A stretch of DNA of 64,000 nt from Agrocybe praecox (Eukaryota > Basidiomycota > Agaricomycetes > Agaricales > Agrocybaceae), in NCBI GenBank assembly GCA_964017145.1, contig OZ024843.1:1603001-1667000 (forward strand), read 5' to 3'. The position numbers and the translations under genes were made by a program. Below are positions 54,757 to 64,000 of the stretch, one piece after another (position 1 is the stretch's first letter; every line of letters begins with the position of its first letter). Under the pieces are notes generated by a model. That model saw nothing but the letters and a program-made list of their open reading frames with translations, had not been told where the DNA came from and searched no databases.

Positions 54757-55261
54757 GCTCATTCCATCTCTATACATTGTATCTTTCATATTGGTATTCA
54801 TTTGGTTGACCATCAAGTTTTTTATTTGGATAAATCAATGGAATACAAGGCTAGGATCAAAGTGCGCACTGTAGACAACTGGGAAAAATCGAAAGAAAAG
54901 AATTGAAGGATATGTAGTATATGTTTACACATAACTTGAGGCTATAGACAACTTGGGATACAGAGACAGCATAGGGCATAGGTACGTATGAAAGCATTTC
55001 GACAGCAACGCAGTTACTGGGAGTTTAGACTTGAGAGCATAGATCAGAGCGAGAACAGAAAATGTGGGAGAAACGACTAGAGAGATAACGAAGCGATTAT
55101 GTGCGTGTTATGAAACAGTGAGGAATGCAGGAGATAGGAAAGCAAGGGAAAACAATGTCAAAACGAGGTTAAAACAAGGTTTGAACAAAAGGCAGATAGG
55201 AAAGAAAGAAAATAAACATAAAGGGAAAGTGAAGAAAAAACCATCGATAGCATCATGTGAA
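54757..55261. other. Convergent 3' intergenic region, THO3 / 7-TM protein gene
   Basis: 505 bp between stop codons. The plus strand is purine-rich (many gaaag/aaac runs, 54880-55255), i.e. a pyrimidine-rich 3' untranslated region for the minus-strand gene. No gene was recognised. Confidence 0.4.
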
Positions 55262-58200
55262 TCAATCGCGGAAACTGTAGACGAAGGCGTTGTGCTCCGA
55301 GCTGGAAGGCGGGCGAACAACCACATCGGGCAAGACTTCGGTCTTGCGAAGGACGCCCCGCATCTTACTGGTTTCAGAGCGGGCAAGCATTAAGGATTTG
55401 ATGTTCTTGTTACGAGGAGCTGGTGCACCGGGATTAGTGTTTTCATCTTGGTTGGCTTTCGGTATTTTCTGACGTTTCGACAGAGTTAAAGGTCGGATTT
55501 CAGCAGTCGTGGGACTGGCATTGCCGTTCCCGTTGACGATATTGCCGCGATCCTGGAGAAGCGTCAGAGTACGCAGACCTTCCTTGGGTGATGTTGAGCC
55601 AGATGAATTACGCTTGCTTGCTTTCGGGATCAAACGAACCGCACGAGAGGACCATGAAGTTAAAGGAGAAGTAGCAGAAGTCTCGGAGATTGAAGCCATG
55701 GGTTCCTGTTCTGTGGGTTGTACGACTTGTTGCGCATTGTCATCCGACTTGATATACCTGATGCTTGAACGGCGAGTACTGGGCACGGGTGGGGCTGGAT
55801 GCCTAGAGACCGGCTTTTGAGAGACACTGCTGTGTGGGGTGCTCTCGGCCTGATGTAATCCAGCTTCGAATTCCTCGAACAAAGTAACGGTGGAAGCCGC
55901 GGAAGCTGGCTGACCATTACCAATACTGGTAACCGAGGATCGTGCTGTATCAACATTGTGAGGGACATCAGCTCGAAGGCCCAGCGAACGCGTAGACATC
56001 GTTCGGCCTAATGGTTTCGCGGCTTTCTCCTCCTCTTCCTTGACACTTTGCAATGCACCTTCAACACCAAGAACCGTATTTCTGCGTGCATCGTCTCCGG
56101 TAGTCGGAACAGCCATGTAATGGCTGACTTGTGTGTCGAAAGCGCTGCGAATATCCGATGCCAAAGAATGCACAGCATCCTTACCGAGACTCAAGCTGAG
56201 AGATAGATTAGAAAAAAGCAATTCTGGTAAAACCAATAGAATACTTACCTGGGCAGACTAAAGTGATTCCTCTTGTGTCCAGATTCTTTGCGAGCTCGGG
56301 GTTGACGTCTCCTGGCAGGTGTCGAATGAACTTCAGGAGATGAAAAGTCTGCCCCAAGTTCGGCAAGTTTCTTGGCTGTCTTCTTGCCTTTGCTCTTGCT
56401 GAATGTACCTGGTGGACTGTAGTCGCCATCCTTAATCCTCATGTTTCCACCTACAGTGAGGCCAGGAACAAGAAGAGGAAGGACACCAGCAGTCATAGCA
56501 TCAATTTCATTGATATCATCGACGGCTTCAAACGCAAAGTCGTGACCAGAAGAGAAGGATTTCTTATGGGACAGCATGGCAAGTCGTGCAGCTCGAACAT
56601 TTGGCGGAGTAGGTGGCAAGGGGAACGAAGGAGGCGGAGTAGGGCTCGCATTGAAACGATCCTGACCAGTTGGTGTCTCCGGAGGGTCATACAAAGAAGA
56701 AGTAACGGAACGAGAGCGCAGATGTGACTGATGACTTGCCCGTTTGCCGGCACCTGTCGCGATACTGAAGAGAGTACTAGGTGCAGCAGAATCACGGTTG
56801 CCTGAACTACCACCGGCTGGAACAACCATGGTCTGCGCAAGAGCAGAGTAATGTCTTTGAGCAATCATGATACGGCTCGCAAATGCCATGCTGTCGTCAC
56901 CGCCAGACAAGTGAGAACTTGCTTTGGACTCTTTTCTCATTCTTCCGAACTGGACACTGTTTTCGGACTGGGGAGTGCCGCCAATGTGGACAGGAAGAGA
57001 ATCATCGTGGAAGGGTACCGGGGGCATATCAAGGTGCTCCTCGATATTTTCTGGAGGAAGAACGGAGAGTTTTGGGGTTGCAGAAAGCATTCCAATAGCC
57101 CGTCCAATTTTACTCTTGCCATCGACAGCGTCTCCTTTGGCGAGCCAGACATCACCACTGCGACGACCTTCTACAACAGTAACGCTGCAGCTGGTGCTGC
57201 GTTTATATTCGTGGGACCATGTATGTGTAGGCAAATCGGCATGGACAAGAGGTTTGTCAAGATTCTTGGGCAGCGGATTAACATCGAAGAGTCCGACCGG
57301 AATAGGCAGGGGTGATCCAATGAGCAGATTCAGCGCCAAAATTGGGGATGACATTGTCACGGACAACATGAAAAGAATTTCAAGGGCAGTGGATGGAGTC
57401 GCATTCTGTGAAAGGGTAATAAAATAAGGTAAAGCAAAACCCTTTTCGATCCGTTAGCTTGATCATTACTAAATAAGGAAAGTAAATTACTCACAAGAGG
57501 AAGCCAAATCGTTACTGACCATGTGAAAGCGGGTAAAAGTGAAATTTGTATATTTGTTCCAGGAGTAGCTAAAGATGAAAGCCCTTTCTCGGGCTCCATT
57601 CCTCCTGGTGCGTAACCATATCCCCCTAAAACTTGGGCGTCGGCCATAGCTGGAGTAACGGGCCGAGGTTCAGGTGAATATGCAGTTGTTTGTGGATCAG
57701 GTGAAATAGAAATTCGTGGGTCCGGTGAGTAGGCAGTGCGAAGATCCTGTGCGCTGGTATTGGGAATAGTTCCTTCGTGGTATGTGGTCGGGTAAGACCA
57801 ACTCGTCACAGTCGTATGCGATCCGGCGGAAGAGGTTAACCATGAACTCTGCGAACCAAAGCGAGCCTTCTGTTGATGCGGAAGCGGAGGCAGATCTCTC
57901 CGAAAAGGATCCGTCTCCGCCAAAGCTGGCGAAACAGGTCCGTAAGGAGAGGGCAAAGGTGGAACGGGGGGGATTTGAATGTCGTTAGCAGTCGTAGAAC
58001 CAAACCAGAATGAAGACTTGGCTGGAATCGATCCTTGGGTGGTTTTGGGGGGTCTACCTTGTCCATGGTTAGAAGTAGTAACCGTATGGTGGGTTGAGAA
58101 CGACCACGCAGACATCGAGTTCCTTCGAGAACCGGCGCTTGAAGTGATCCAGGATGCACCATCGCGGATCGCGTCGATTTCTTCCGTTGCAAACGAAGGC

Positions 58201-58906
58201 CTTGGTTTTTCTTCTCCTTCTCGAACAGCGGGCCATCGGTGCTCGTCTTCGCTCTTGGGGAAAAGGTTCCTCTTGATCACGAATAAGGTACGGATAAGGC
58301 AGGCAAATGCAATGCTGCTCAAGACGCCGATCGTGGTGGAGTAAGCGGTCATTCCAATGAACAAAGTGCTATAACCTGTTCCTGACAGGAGACCAGCAAT
58401 GATGGTTGAAGTAATAACCAACAATGCTGTAGGCGCCCATAACATCCAATGTTTAGGACCAAAGGACACGGACTGGGCCATGCGAACGTGGAGAAGGGTA
58501 ACTGATGTTATTATAAGGAGGCATGTTTGTCGAATGGTGACGGCGATCCACAGTCGGATAGCTGATCCAGGATCTGTGGCAAGGGCAATAGCTGAAGTCG
58601 GTCCAACGGTCGATTCATTGATGGTCTGCCAGACGAAGACGGCAATAGCAACTAGGTCGAGGCATGCAAGCCAAACATGACCTTTGTCTGCTGGTGAGAG
58701 AGAACGGAATCTTGGAAGTCCAAATTCGGCCTACAATGGAAAAGGTGAACAATGAAAAGATGGGACAAGTCAAGAATACGCACAGGTGATACACGTTTAC
58801 TTAACGGATGAGGTGGCAGAATTGGGATAACAATGCGGAGTATAACAAATGCTGAGGATATAAAAGACAAGAAAGCAAGTACGAGAGCTGGGATGAGAGG
58901 GATCAT
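55262..58906 (-). CDS. Uncharacterised large membrane protein, about seven predicted TM segments
   Basis: Exons 58784-58906, 57495-58730, 56249-57405 and 55262-56195; 1149 residues. Hydrophobic segments appear near residues 3-28, 60-80, 98-120, 133-153 and 160-185, then near 434-453 and 459-482. The stretch between TM5 and TM6 is a ~240-residue Ser/Pro-rich loop; the ~660-residue tail is Ser/Arg/Lys-rich and probably cytosolic and disordered. The loop contains a repeated motif: SWITSSAGS (about 58126-58157) and SWLTSSAGS (about 57817-57849). I do not recognise a family, and receptor-like topology is only a topology argument. Junctions are phase 0, 0 and 2, all consistent. A GTCACGTG-type box lies 264-271 bp upstream. 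Confidence 0.7.
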
Positions 58907-59407
58907 ATTAGTCGTCTGAAATTGTTGATTCTTGACAGAGAGCGTGAGGTGCGTAGGCGCGTTATGGGCGTAAGGCCTTCGTTAGGCGTTGTCAACACTA
59001 ACAACAGCTGAAAGCTGCCGCAAGAACGAAAGAACGAAAGAGAAACCTTGAGTCGAACGAAGAACACAGTGTCAAAGGCTTTAAGGTATCAGACTCTGCC
59101 TCCGGCGCCCTATTACCTTGTTTGCCATCTGTTTGGTCGTGGTTCAGATTTGAGTCTCGACGCGCACACCACGTGACGGCGTCGCTACCCCAAATGGAAT
59201 GACCTCAGTGCTCACTGTCAGGCCCCTGGAAACGAAAAACTCCGCATATATTTCCAGTTCTTTCCTGCCACAAATTTATGCCCTTAGGACGCACTTATAT
59301 ATTAGGCCTGTTCAAGGGACTTATTTTATCGCATCTGGACACAATCTCGAGGAACATTTCGAAAAATCCTTCCACCTGAGGGGAGCCGTCAGATAGATAA
59401 AATGAAG
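58907..59407. other. Intergenic, promoter of 7-TM gene and 3' side of nucleoside hydrolase
   Basis: 501 bp between minus-strand genes. It contains a CACGTGAC element at 59170-59177 and no coding signal. Confidence 0.4.
59170..59177. promoter_or_regulatory. CACGTGAC element (bHLH/Cbf1-type consensus)
   Basis: The reverse complement is GTCACGTG, the classical Cbf1/Pho4-type E-box. It lies 264-271 bp upstream of the 7-TM gene start. A single copy, so chance occurrence is possible. Confidence 0.3.
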
Positions 59408-60592
59408 TTATCGTGTGCGACATACATCCATAGACTCAGCAACCAGACAATTCCTTCCATTGCGGCCCCACGTATCATCACATTTTTGGTATCTCCACAT
59501 ATCCACAACCGTCTCTCCAAGAGTATGCTGGCCTGTTAGTTCTACATCGACCCTATGTCTAGTCAGCTTAAAGAGATCGGGATGGGCTACATATGCAACG
59601 GTAAGAGCATCATGCAGGGGTGGGCCATCGTTGAATCCAAAAGTTGACTTGTAAGAGTCGGCGAAGAAGGAGACCAGCGTGGAGAGTGTGTGGCGCAAGT
59701 TAGTTGCAGCTTTGGGAAGTTCCGAGTGTGATGCATTGATCTTTGGGGAAAGCATTCGGCTGTGGATCTTCCTGGTGACGATTGCAGTGTGTGTTACATT
59801 GATTGGCATCATGGTCTTCTTTACAGGTGCGTTCAGTACGATTTGAGTTGCGTGTGCTAGAATCCATAATGAGCAGGAACCCGTGCAGGACAAGAAAACA
59901 GTGGTTTACGATCACATAGGATGTTGTATTCCGCAACAGAAGAGCGATTTCCCAAACCTACACCTCCTCCCATGAAAACAAATTCCTCCACAGCTGGCAG
60001 CAAGTCCCGATATACACTGACAAAATTGGCTATATTCGTCATTGGACCCGTGGATATGACTGTTACTTGGTGCCCTGCCCCACTTTTCCATGTCTCCTTG
60101 ATAATTTTGGACATGCCCTCTAGCGCCCGTATACGTGAGCCATCTTCGTCCGTGGCAAACAATGCAAGCACCTCAGGACTGTCGCTTTCAGGGAGACCCT
60201 CTACTCCTCCAAGCCCATCATCACCATGAATTTCTGGATCATGTTTGGCTGGCAATAGAAGGGGCTCATTAGATCCCGGATAAACTCGTACATTAGCTGG
60301 TGCGCCAAAAGCACGAAGACATCTCGCTGCATTTATGGCTGTCCAGTCGCTGCTTGCATTACCGTGAGTCTGTAATCAAGTACTGGCAGGTGAGCTTTTG
60401 ACAAGTCAAGCACTTAGGACCACAGACTGACTGTCGAGATGCCCAGCAAGATAATTTCAGGCGAGTTGACTGCCAACATTATAGCCGTTGCATCATCATG
60501 TCCCTGGAGCGACGACGGTTGGTTCGTATATAAAAATTATTCCATAGGCCACGTACCGGATCGACATCCAGCCAAACATATTTCACAGACAT
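59408..60592 (-). CDS. Nucleoside hydrolase (inosine-uridine-preferring type)
   Basis: Exons 60557-60592, 60432-60503, 59910-60369 and 59408-59856; 338 residues. The Ca2+/substrate signature WLDVDPGHDDATAIML spans the first intron (residues 7-22). It is followed by ISTTHGNASSDW, HGDDGLGG, VISTGPMTNIANF, EEFVFMGGGVGLGN, EYNILCDPHATQIVLNAPVK and DGPPLHDALTVAYV with the late Asp/His. The enzyme cleaves the N-glycosidic bond of ribonucleosides, yielding base and ribose (purine/pyrimidine salvage, as in yeast Urh1). Length fits. Four exons join in phase; reading through the donor at 59909 would truncate the protein. Confidence 0.93.
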
Positions 60593-61852
60593 TTTTTCTC
60601 AAGTTTCGGTCTCTGGTCCCTCCAGTTAAGCAAAGCCCTGCTGCTGACGAGTATGATGGTGGAATAGGATATATGTGATAAACGTGGGTGGTTTTAGGCA
60701 ACAAAAGAAAAAGCTCATACTTATCGTCAAAGTGTACCCCTATTGCTAGGCTAGATAAGAGATCGGAAATTCCGTACGCGTTCCTTATGTAACTCACAAT
60801 CCATCGGGCCGACTTGCACTCTCTTATACTGCACCCACCACGCTGAACCGTGGCGTGGCTGAACCGCTCTCCAACAGATTGTGCGCTCATTGGTGAACTC
60901 GACGAGGCTCAGCCTGAGCTCAAAGCTCATATCTCCCGTCTTTCCTTCTCCGGGCTTTTTATGGCGCACTCCAAACCGCGGAGAAGGGGCACCAACTGGC
61001 ACCAAGTACGGCAATGAGTTATCATCATCCAATACTAGCCGTACCGCCAATATACCGCGATGAAGGTTTATGCATATGAGTTAAGACACGTTAATTTATC
61101 AAGGAATAAATGGTCTGAGTAAAAGTTCCCTAATGCATGATAGATGCTCCTTCTACTAATGGACTATTATATCCGTAGCGCTATAAATCATTTGTATTTC
61201 TACGCCGAAACTATTAGCTGTGGAATTATGACCATCACTCGCTTCGTAACTTGAGAAAAGCAGGACCTAGGTACCCCAATGCTCCCTAACTTTCTCACTG
61301 CGAAGCACGTGGATCCGCATAAGTATGGTGTTGCGCGCTTGGTTGTGATTTTGCTCTCTATCTATCACTACTATAAGTTATACTTCACTTTATCAAGTAC
61401 TGCAACTACTCGAGTCTCGTTAAACGTTCATCAGCGGATCGCATCACTGCTACTGTTCCTCTGTGTCGACTATTCCCGTAGGATCGGTCAGAACAACCGC
61501 TGTCACCGACGTTACAAAGGTTGCCGCACTAAATTTAACATCTTTCGCAAGTTTGCGCGGCGCACCTGGCGTTCGGCACGACATGTGTTGCTCTTTGGTT
61601 GCTCTATTTCTGCGGTTCTCCAATATTAGATGGCCTGAAATACTTACTCACACTCCTATGCATGATTTCCTTCTAATTCGCTTCAATGAAATCATCATGC
61701 AGATTGTCGGAAGAAGCATTGGTCTGCTGCTTCGCGGCCTACTCATGTGATGATAAAATTCCTCACTAATAAAAGGACTGTGGGGCTCCATATACTCGGC
61801 TACAAAATCCCCCTTCCTGGTTCTATTGACGCAAAAGAAAAGGATTACAATA
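60593..61852. other. 1.26-kb gene-poor stretch between nucleoside hydrolase and sugar transporter
   Basis: It includes the divergent promoters of both neighbours. The left half has one candidate small frame on the minus strand (60751-61050, listed separately). The right half is AT-rich with no conserved coding signal. Confidence 0.4.
60751..61050 (-). CDS. Possible small hypothetical ORF
   Basis: A 99-codon open frame beginning MAVRLVLDDDNSLPYLVPVG. Composition is locally more GC-rich than its flanks and not low complexity, which is why I mention it. No motif, no homologue recognised and no neighbouring gene to explain it. It may be a chance frame or a gene remnant in the nucleoside-hydrolase upstream region. 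Confidence 0.15.
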   Translation of the reverse strand: MAVRLVLDDDNSLPYLVPVGAPSPRFGVRHKKPGEGKTGDMSFELRLSLVEFTNERTICWRAVQPRHGSAWWVQYKRVQVGPMDCELHKERVRNFRSLI

Positions 61853-64000
61853 ATGGACACGAAGCAAGATGAAAAACACGACAATATTTCTGGGATAGAG
61901 AAGGAATTAGACTCCTCTTCTTTTCTCGAAGAGGTCGAGGGTCTAAGGCTTTCCTTACGAGGTTTTAAGTTGACTGCTGCGATAGCCTTCGTCACAGGAA
62001 CGGGGTTCACACTCTTCGGGTTTTGTATATTCTCTGTTTGATACTACGCTGGATCTTGCTGACGCTCGGCATACGATTCAGATATGATCAAGGTGTAATG
62101 TCTTCCCTTTTGACTGCAAAGCAGGTCAGTATATGCATGCTACACCATTTCAAATGACTCGATATCATTATTGTAGTTCGAAAACACCTTCCCACAAGTG
62201 ATCGTCGATGACCAACACAGAAATCACGCCACATTACAGAGCCTCTTAGTTGCAATATACGTACGTCGTTTTCTTGCTTCTGGTCTGCGATCCCCGGCTA
62301 AGTCAAGATTTTCCCGACAGGAAATCGGTTGTCTCGTAGGAGCTTTGTCCAATTTATGGATTGGTGATCGGTTAGGACGTCGACGTACCATCATTTTGGG
62401 CGGAGTTATAATGATTATCGGTGCCATTCTTCAAGCAACATCGTTCACTTATGCGCAGATCTTGGTTGCCCGTGTAATAACGGGCCTAGGAAACGGTCTG
62501 AATGTAAGCACTCTGATTTATGTTATTTCTTTTGAAGAACGAAAGTGTATCTGCGATGCAGACCTCTACTGTGCCATCATATCACGCAGAATGTTCCCCA
62601 GCTGCACGTCGAGGAAGTCTGATAATGATAGAAGGGAGCCTTATAACCTTTGGAATTACAGTTGCGTGAGTAAATATTTCTCGTACTTGACTTATCTCTA
62701 ACCCAGCTTGTAGTTATGTATGTCATATTCTCTCGACACAGATCTGAGCATTTACATTTACTCATTGATTCCATGCATCAAGTGGCTTGATTTTGCATTG
62801 TGCGACATGTTTTCATTTTTTCTGCGATATATAAATGACTCATTTATGACAGTTTCTGGGCGAAAGCTTCGTCAGCTCAGTGGAGAGCACCCGTCGCTAT
62901 ACAGATCGTCTTCGCACTCATCATGATTTGTACGATTGGATTTGTATGTAGCCTGATACTACGGTTCTCGAATACTGTCTAATTTTTCTTTCTGACTAGT
63001 TACCAGAGTCACCGCGATGGCAAGTAATATATGCACCATTCAGGACTAGGCGCTAATTTTTTCCAAAGGCTCCTCAAGACAGGTCGCCCGGCTGAAGCCA
63101 TGGCAGTTATTTCTGCTTTAGAAGACAAGCCGCCTTCAGATGAGGGCGTCAGGCAATTGTATAAAGGGATTCGCGAAGCAGTCATCGCTGAAGGAGGAGT
63201 TTTATATGATAAAGAGAAAGGTGACACCAATACGAAGGATGAAGAATTCTCTTTGAGGGAGCTTTTCACCCATGGGAAAACACAGAATTTCCGCCGAGTC
63301 TGCCTAGGAATCGTTATTCAATGTTTTCAACAGGTAACGCGCTTAGGCTTAGGTTGAGTAGTAGGCTCGCTGATTTCATAATCTATCTGCTCTAGATTAC
63401 CGGCATTAACATCATCACGTATTATGCGGTGAGTCAGGCTTCAAACGCTCGATCTCTCTTCGCTCTAATTTGGATGTTGCCCAATGATATCCGTAGACTT
63501 TGCTTTTTGAGAGACTACAGATATCGGACACCAAGTCTCGCATCATTGCTGCCTGCAATGCAACGGAGTACCTGTTGGCTTCATTTGTTGCTATTTTCTT
63601 AATCGACACCGTGGGTAGACGGAAACTTATGTTTTTCGGGTCTGTTGGACAAACGGGCACAATGATACTCCTTGCAATCTTGGGGAGCATTAATAATTCT
63701 GCTGCACGCATTATAAGCGCAGTGTTACTCTTTGTATTCAATTCGTTCTTTGCAGTAGGGTGGCTTGGGATGACGTGGCTTTATGTGAGCCTTTTATTTT
63801 CGCTTTGAGGTTGATTAAACTTTGCAAATTTATCCTTGAATTCCTAGCCAGCAGAAATTGTGGGACTTCGAGTGCGCGGGCCAGCAAACGCATTGTCAAC
63901 AGTAAGAAAGATAGTTCCAACATATAAAATGAATTCTGACATTTCAAAGGCAAGTAATTGGACATTTAATTTTTTAGTCGTCATGATTACAGGCCCTGCT
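61853..64000 (+). CDS. MFS sugar transporter, 3' end cut by window
   Basis: Exons 61853-62019, 62082-62124, 62177-62260, 62321-62503, 62562-62665, 62714-62717, 62783-62799, 62853-62943, 63000-63019, 63069-63333, 63396-63428, 63497-63784, 63848-63901 and 63950-64000 (continues); 468 residues visible of an expected ~530. Sugar-porter motifs: LFGYDQGVMSSLLT, DRLGRRRTIILGG, GLGNGLNTSTVPSYHAE, GFLPESPRWLLKTGRPAEA, QQITGINIITYYATLLF, DTVGRRKLMFFG and YPAEIVGLRVRGPANALSTA. It is a plasma-membrane hexose-proton symporter type; the sugar is not predictable. The model needs a 4-nt exon, a GC donor at 63020 and a weak GTTTTG donor at 62020, yet all phases fit and no frame break remains. Confidence 0.85.

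Noticed and set aside
61279..61750. Plus-strand frames upstream of the MFS gene.
   Set aside because: AT-rich, biased composition and no conserved motif; the MFS start at 61853 is supported by the downstream helix.
61853..64000. MFS gene as a pseudogene because of unusual splice sites.
   Set aside because: Every exon joins in phase and all sugar-porter motifs are intact; unusual introns recur elsewhere in the window.
1..64000. Transposons, LTRs, CRISPR arrays or a secondary-metabolite cluster.
   Set aside because: No transposase or reverse-transcriptase motifs, no terminal repeats, no spacer arrays and no PKS/NRPS/terpene synthase genes were seen.

Overview
The window is nuclear DNA of a filamentous basidiomycete, most likely a mushroom-forming Agaricomycete. 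The evidence is eukaryotic housekeeping genes packed on both strands, most of them split by many 45-70 nt GT-AG introns, very short intergenic gaps, and family architectures typical of basidiomycetes (long disordered tails on MDM34, the CorA transporter and a Barentsz-like protein). Exon models were built by hand by matching conserved protein motifs across introns and checking codon phase at every junction. Family names come from recognition of motifs, not from a database search.

Layout. 1-9.3 kb: a Uds1 coiled-coil protein (cut by the window edge), the ERMES subunit MDM34, two intron-containing tRNA-Arg(UCU) genes and a CorA-type Mg2+ transporter. 10-27.3 kb: Virilizer (m6A writer complex), ORM1 (sphingolipid regulator), MTD1 (one-carbon metabolism), a GLC8/inhibitor-2 protein (PP1), SEC18/NSF, a STIMATE-family membrane protein, a DUF2009 protein and eIF3m. 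27.3-35.7 kb: an accessory island of two tandem secreted sedolisin proteases flanking a small cyclin; each of the three has a TATA-like box upstream. 35.7-55 kb: TLS1, an unknown protein, dynein light intermediate chain, TIP41, TAF12, RRS1, TFIIB, an intronless unknown, a Barentsz/CASC3-like protein, an epoxide-hydrolase-like enzyme and THO3. 55-64 kb: a large predicted 7-TM protein of unknown family, a nucleoside hydrolase and a 14-exon MFS sugar transporter that runs off the right edge.

Many genes act in gene expression (Virilizer, TLS1, TAF12, RRS1, TFIIB, Barentsz-like, THO3, eIF3m), but they look individually transcribed, often from short divergent promoters (93-242 bp). I see no biosynthetic cluster, transposon, CRISPR array or defence-like cassette. 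The least ordinary signals are: phase-preserving micro-exons (9 and 10 nt in both sedolisins, 4 nt in the MFS gene, 18 and 30 nt in MTD1), three GC-AG introns, intron gain/loss between the sedolisin paralogues, an imperfect direct repeat in the SEC18/STIMATE divergent promoter, and three apparently undescribed proteins (37.3-38.7 kb, 46.9-48.1 kb, 55.3-58.9 kb).
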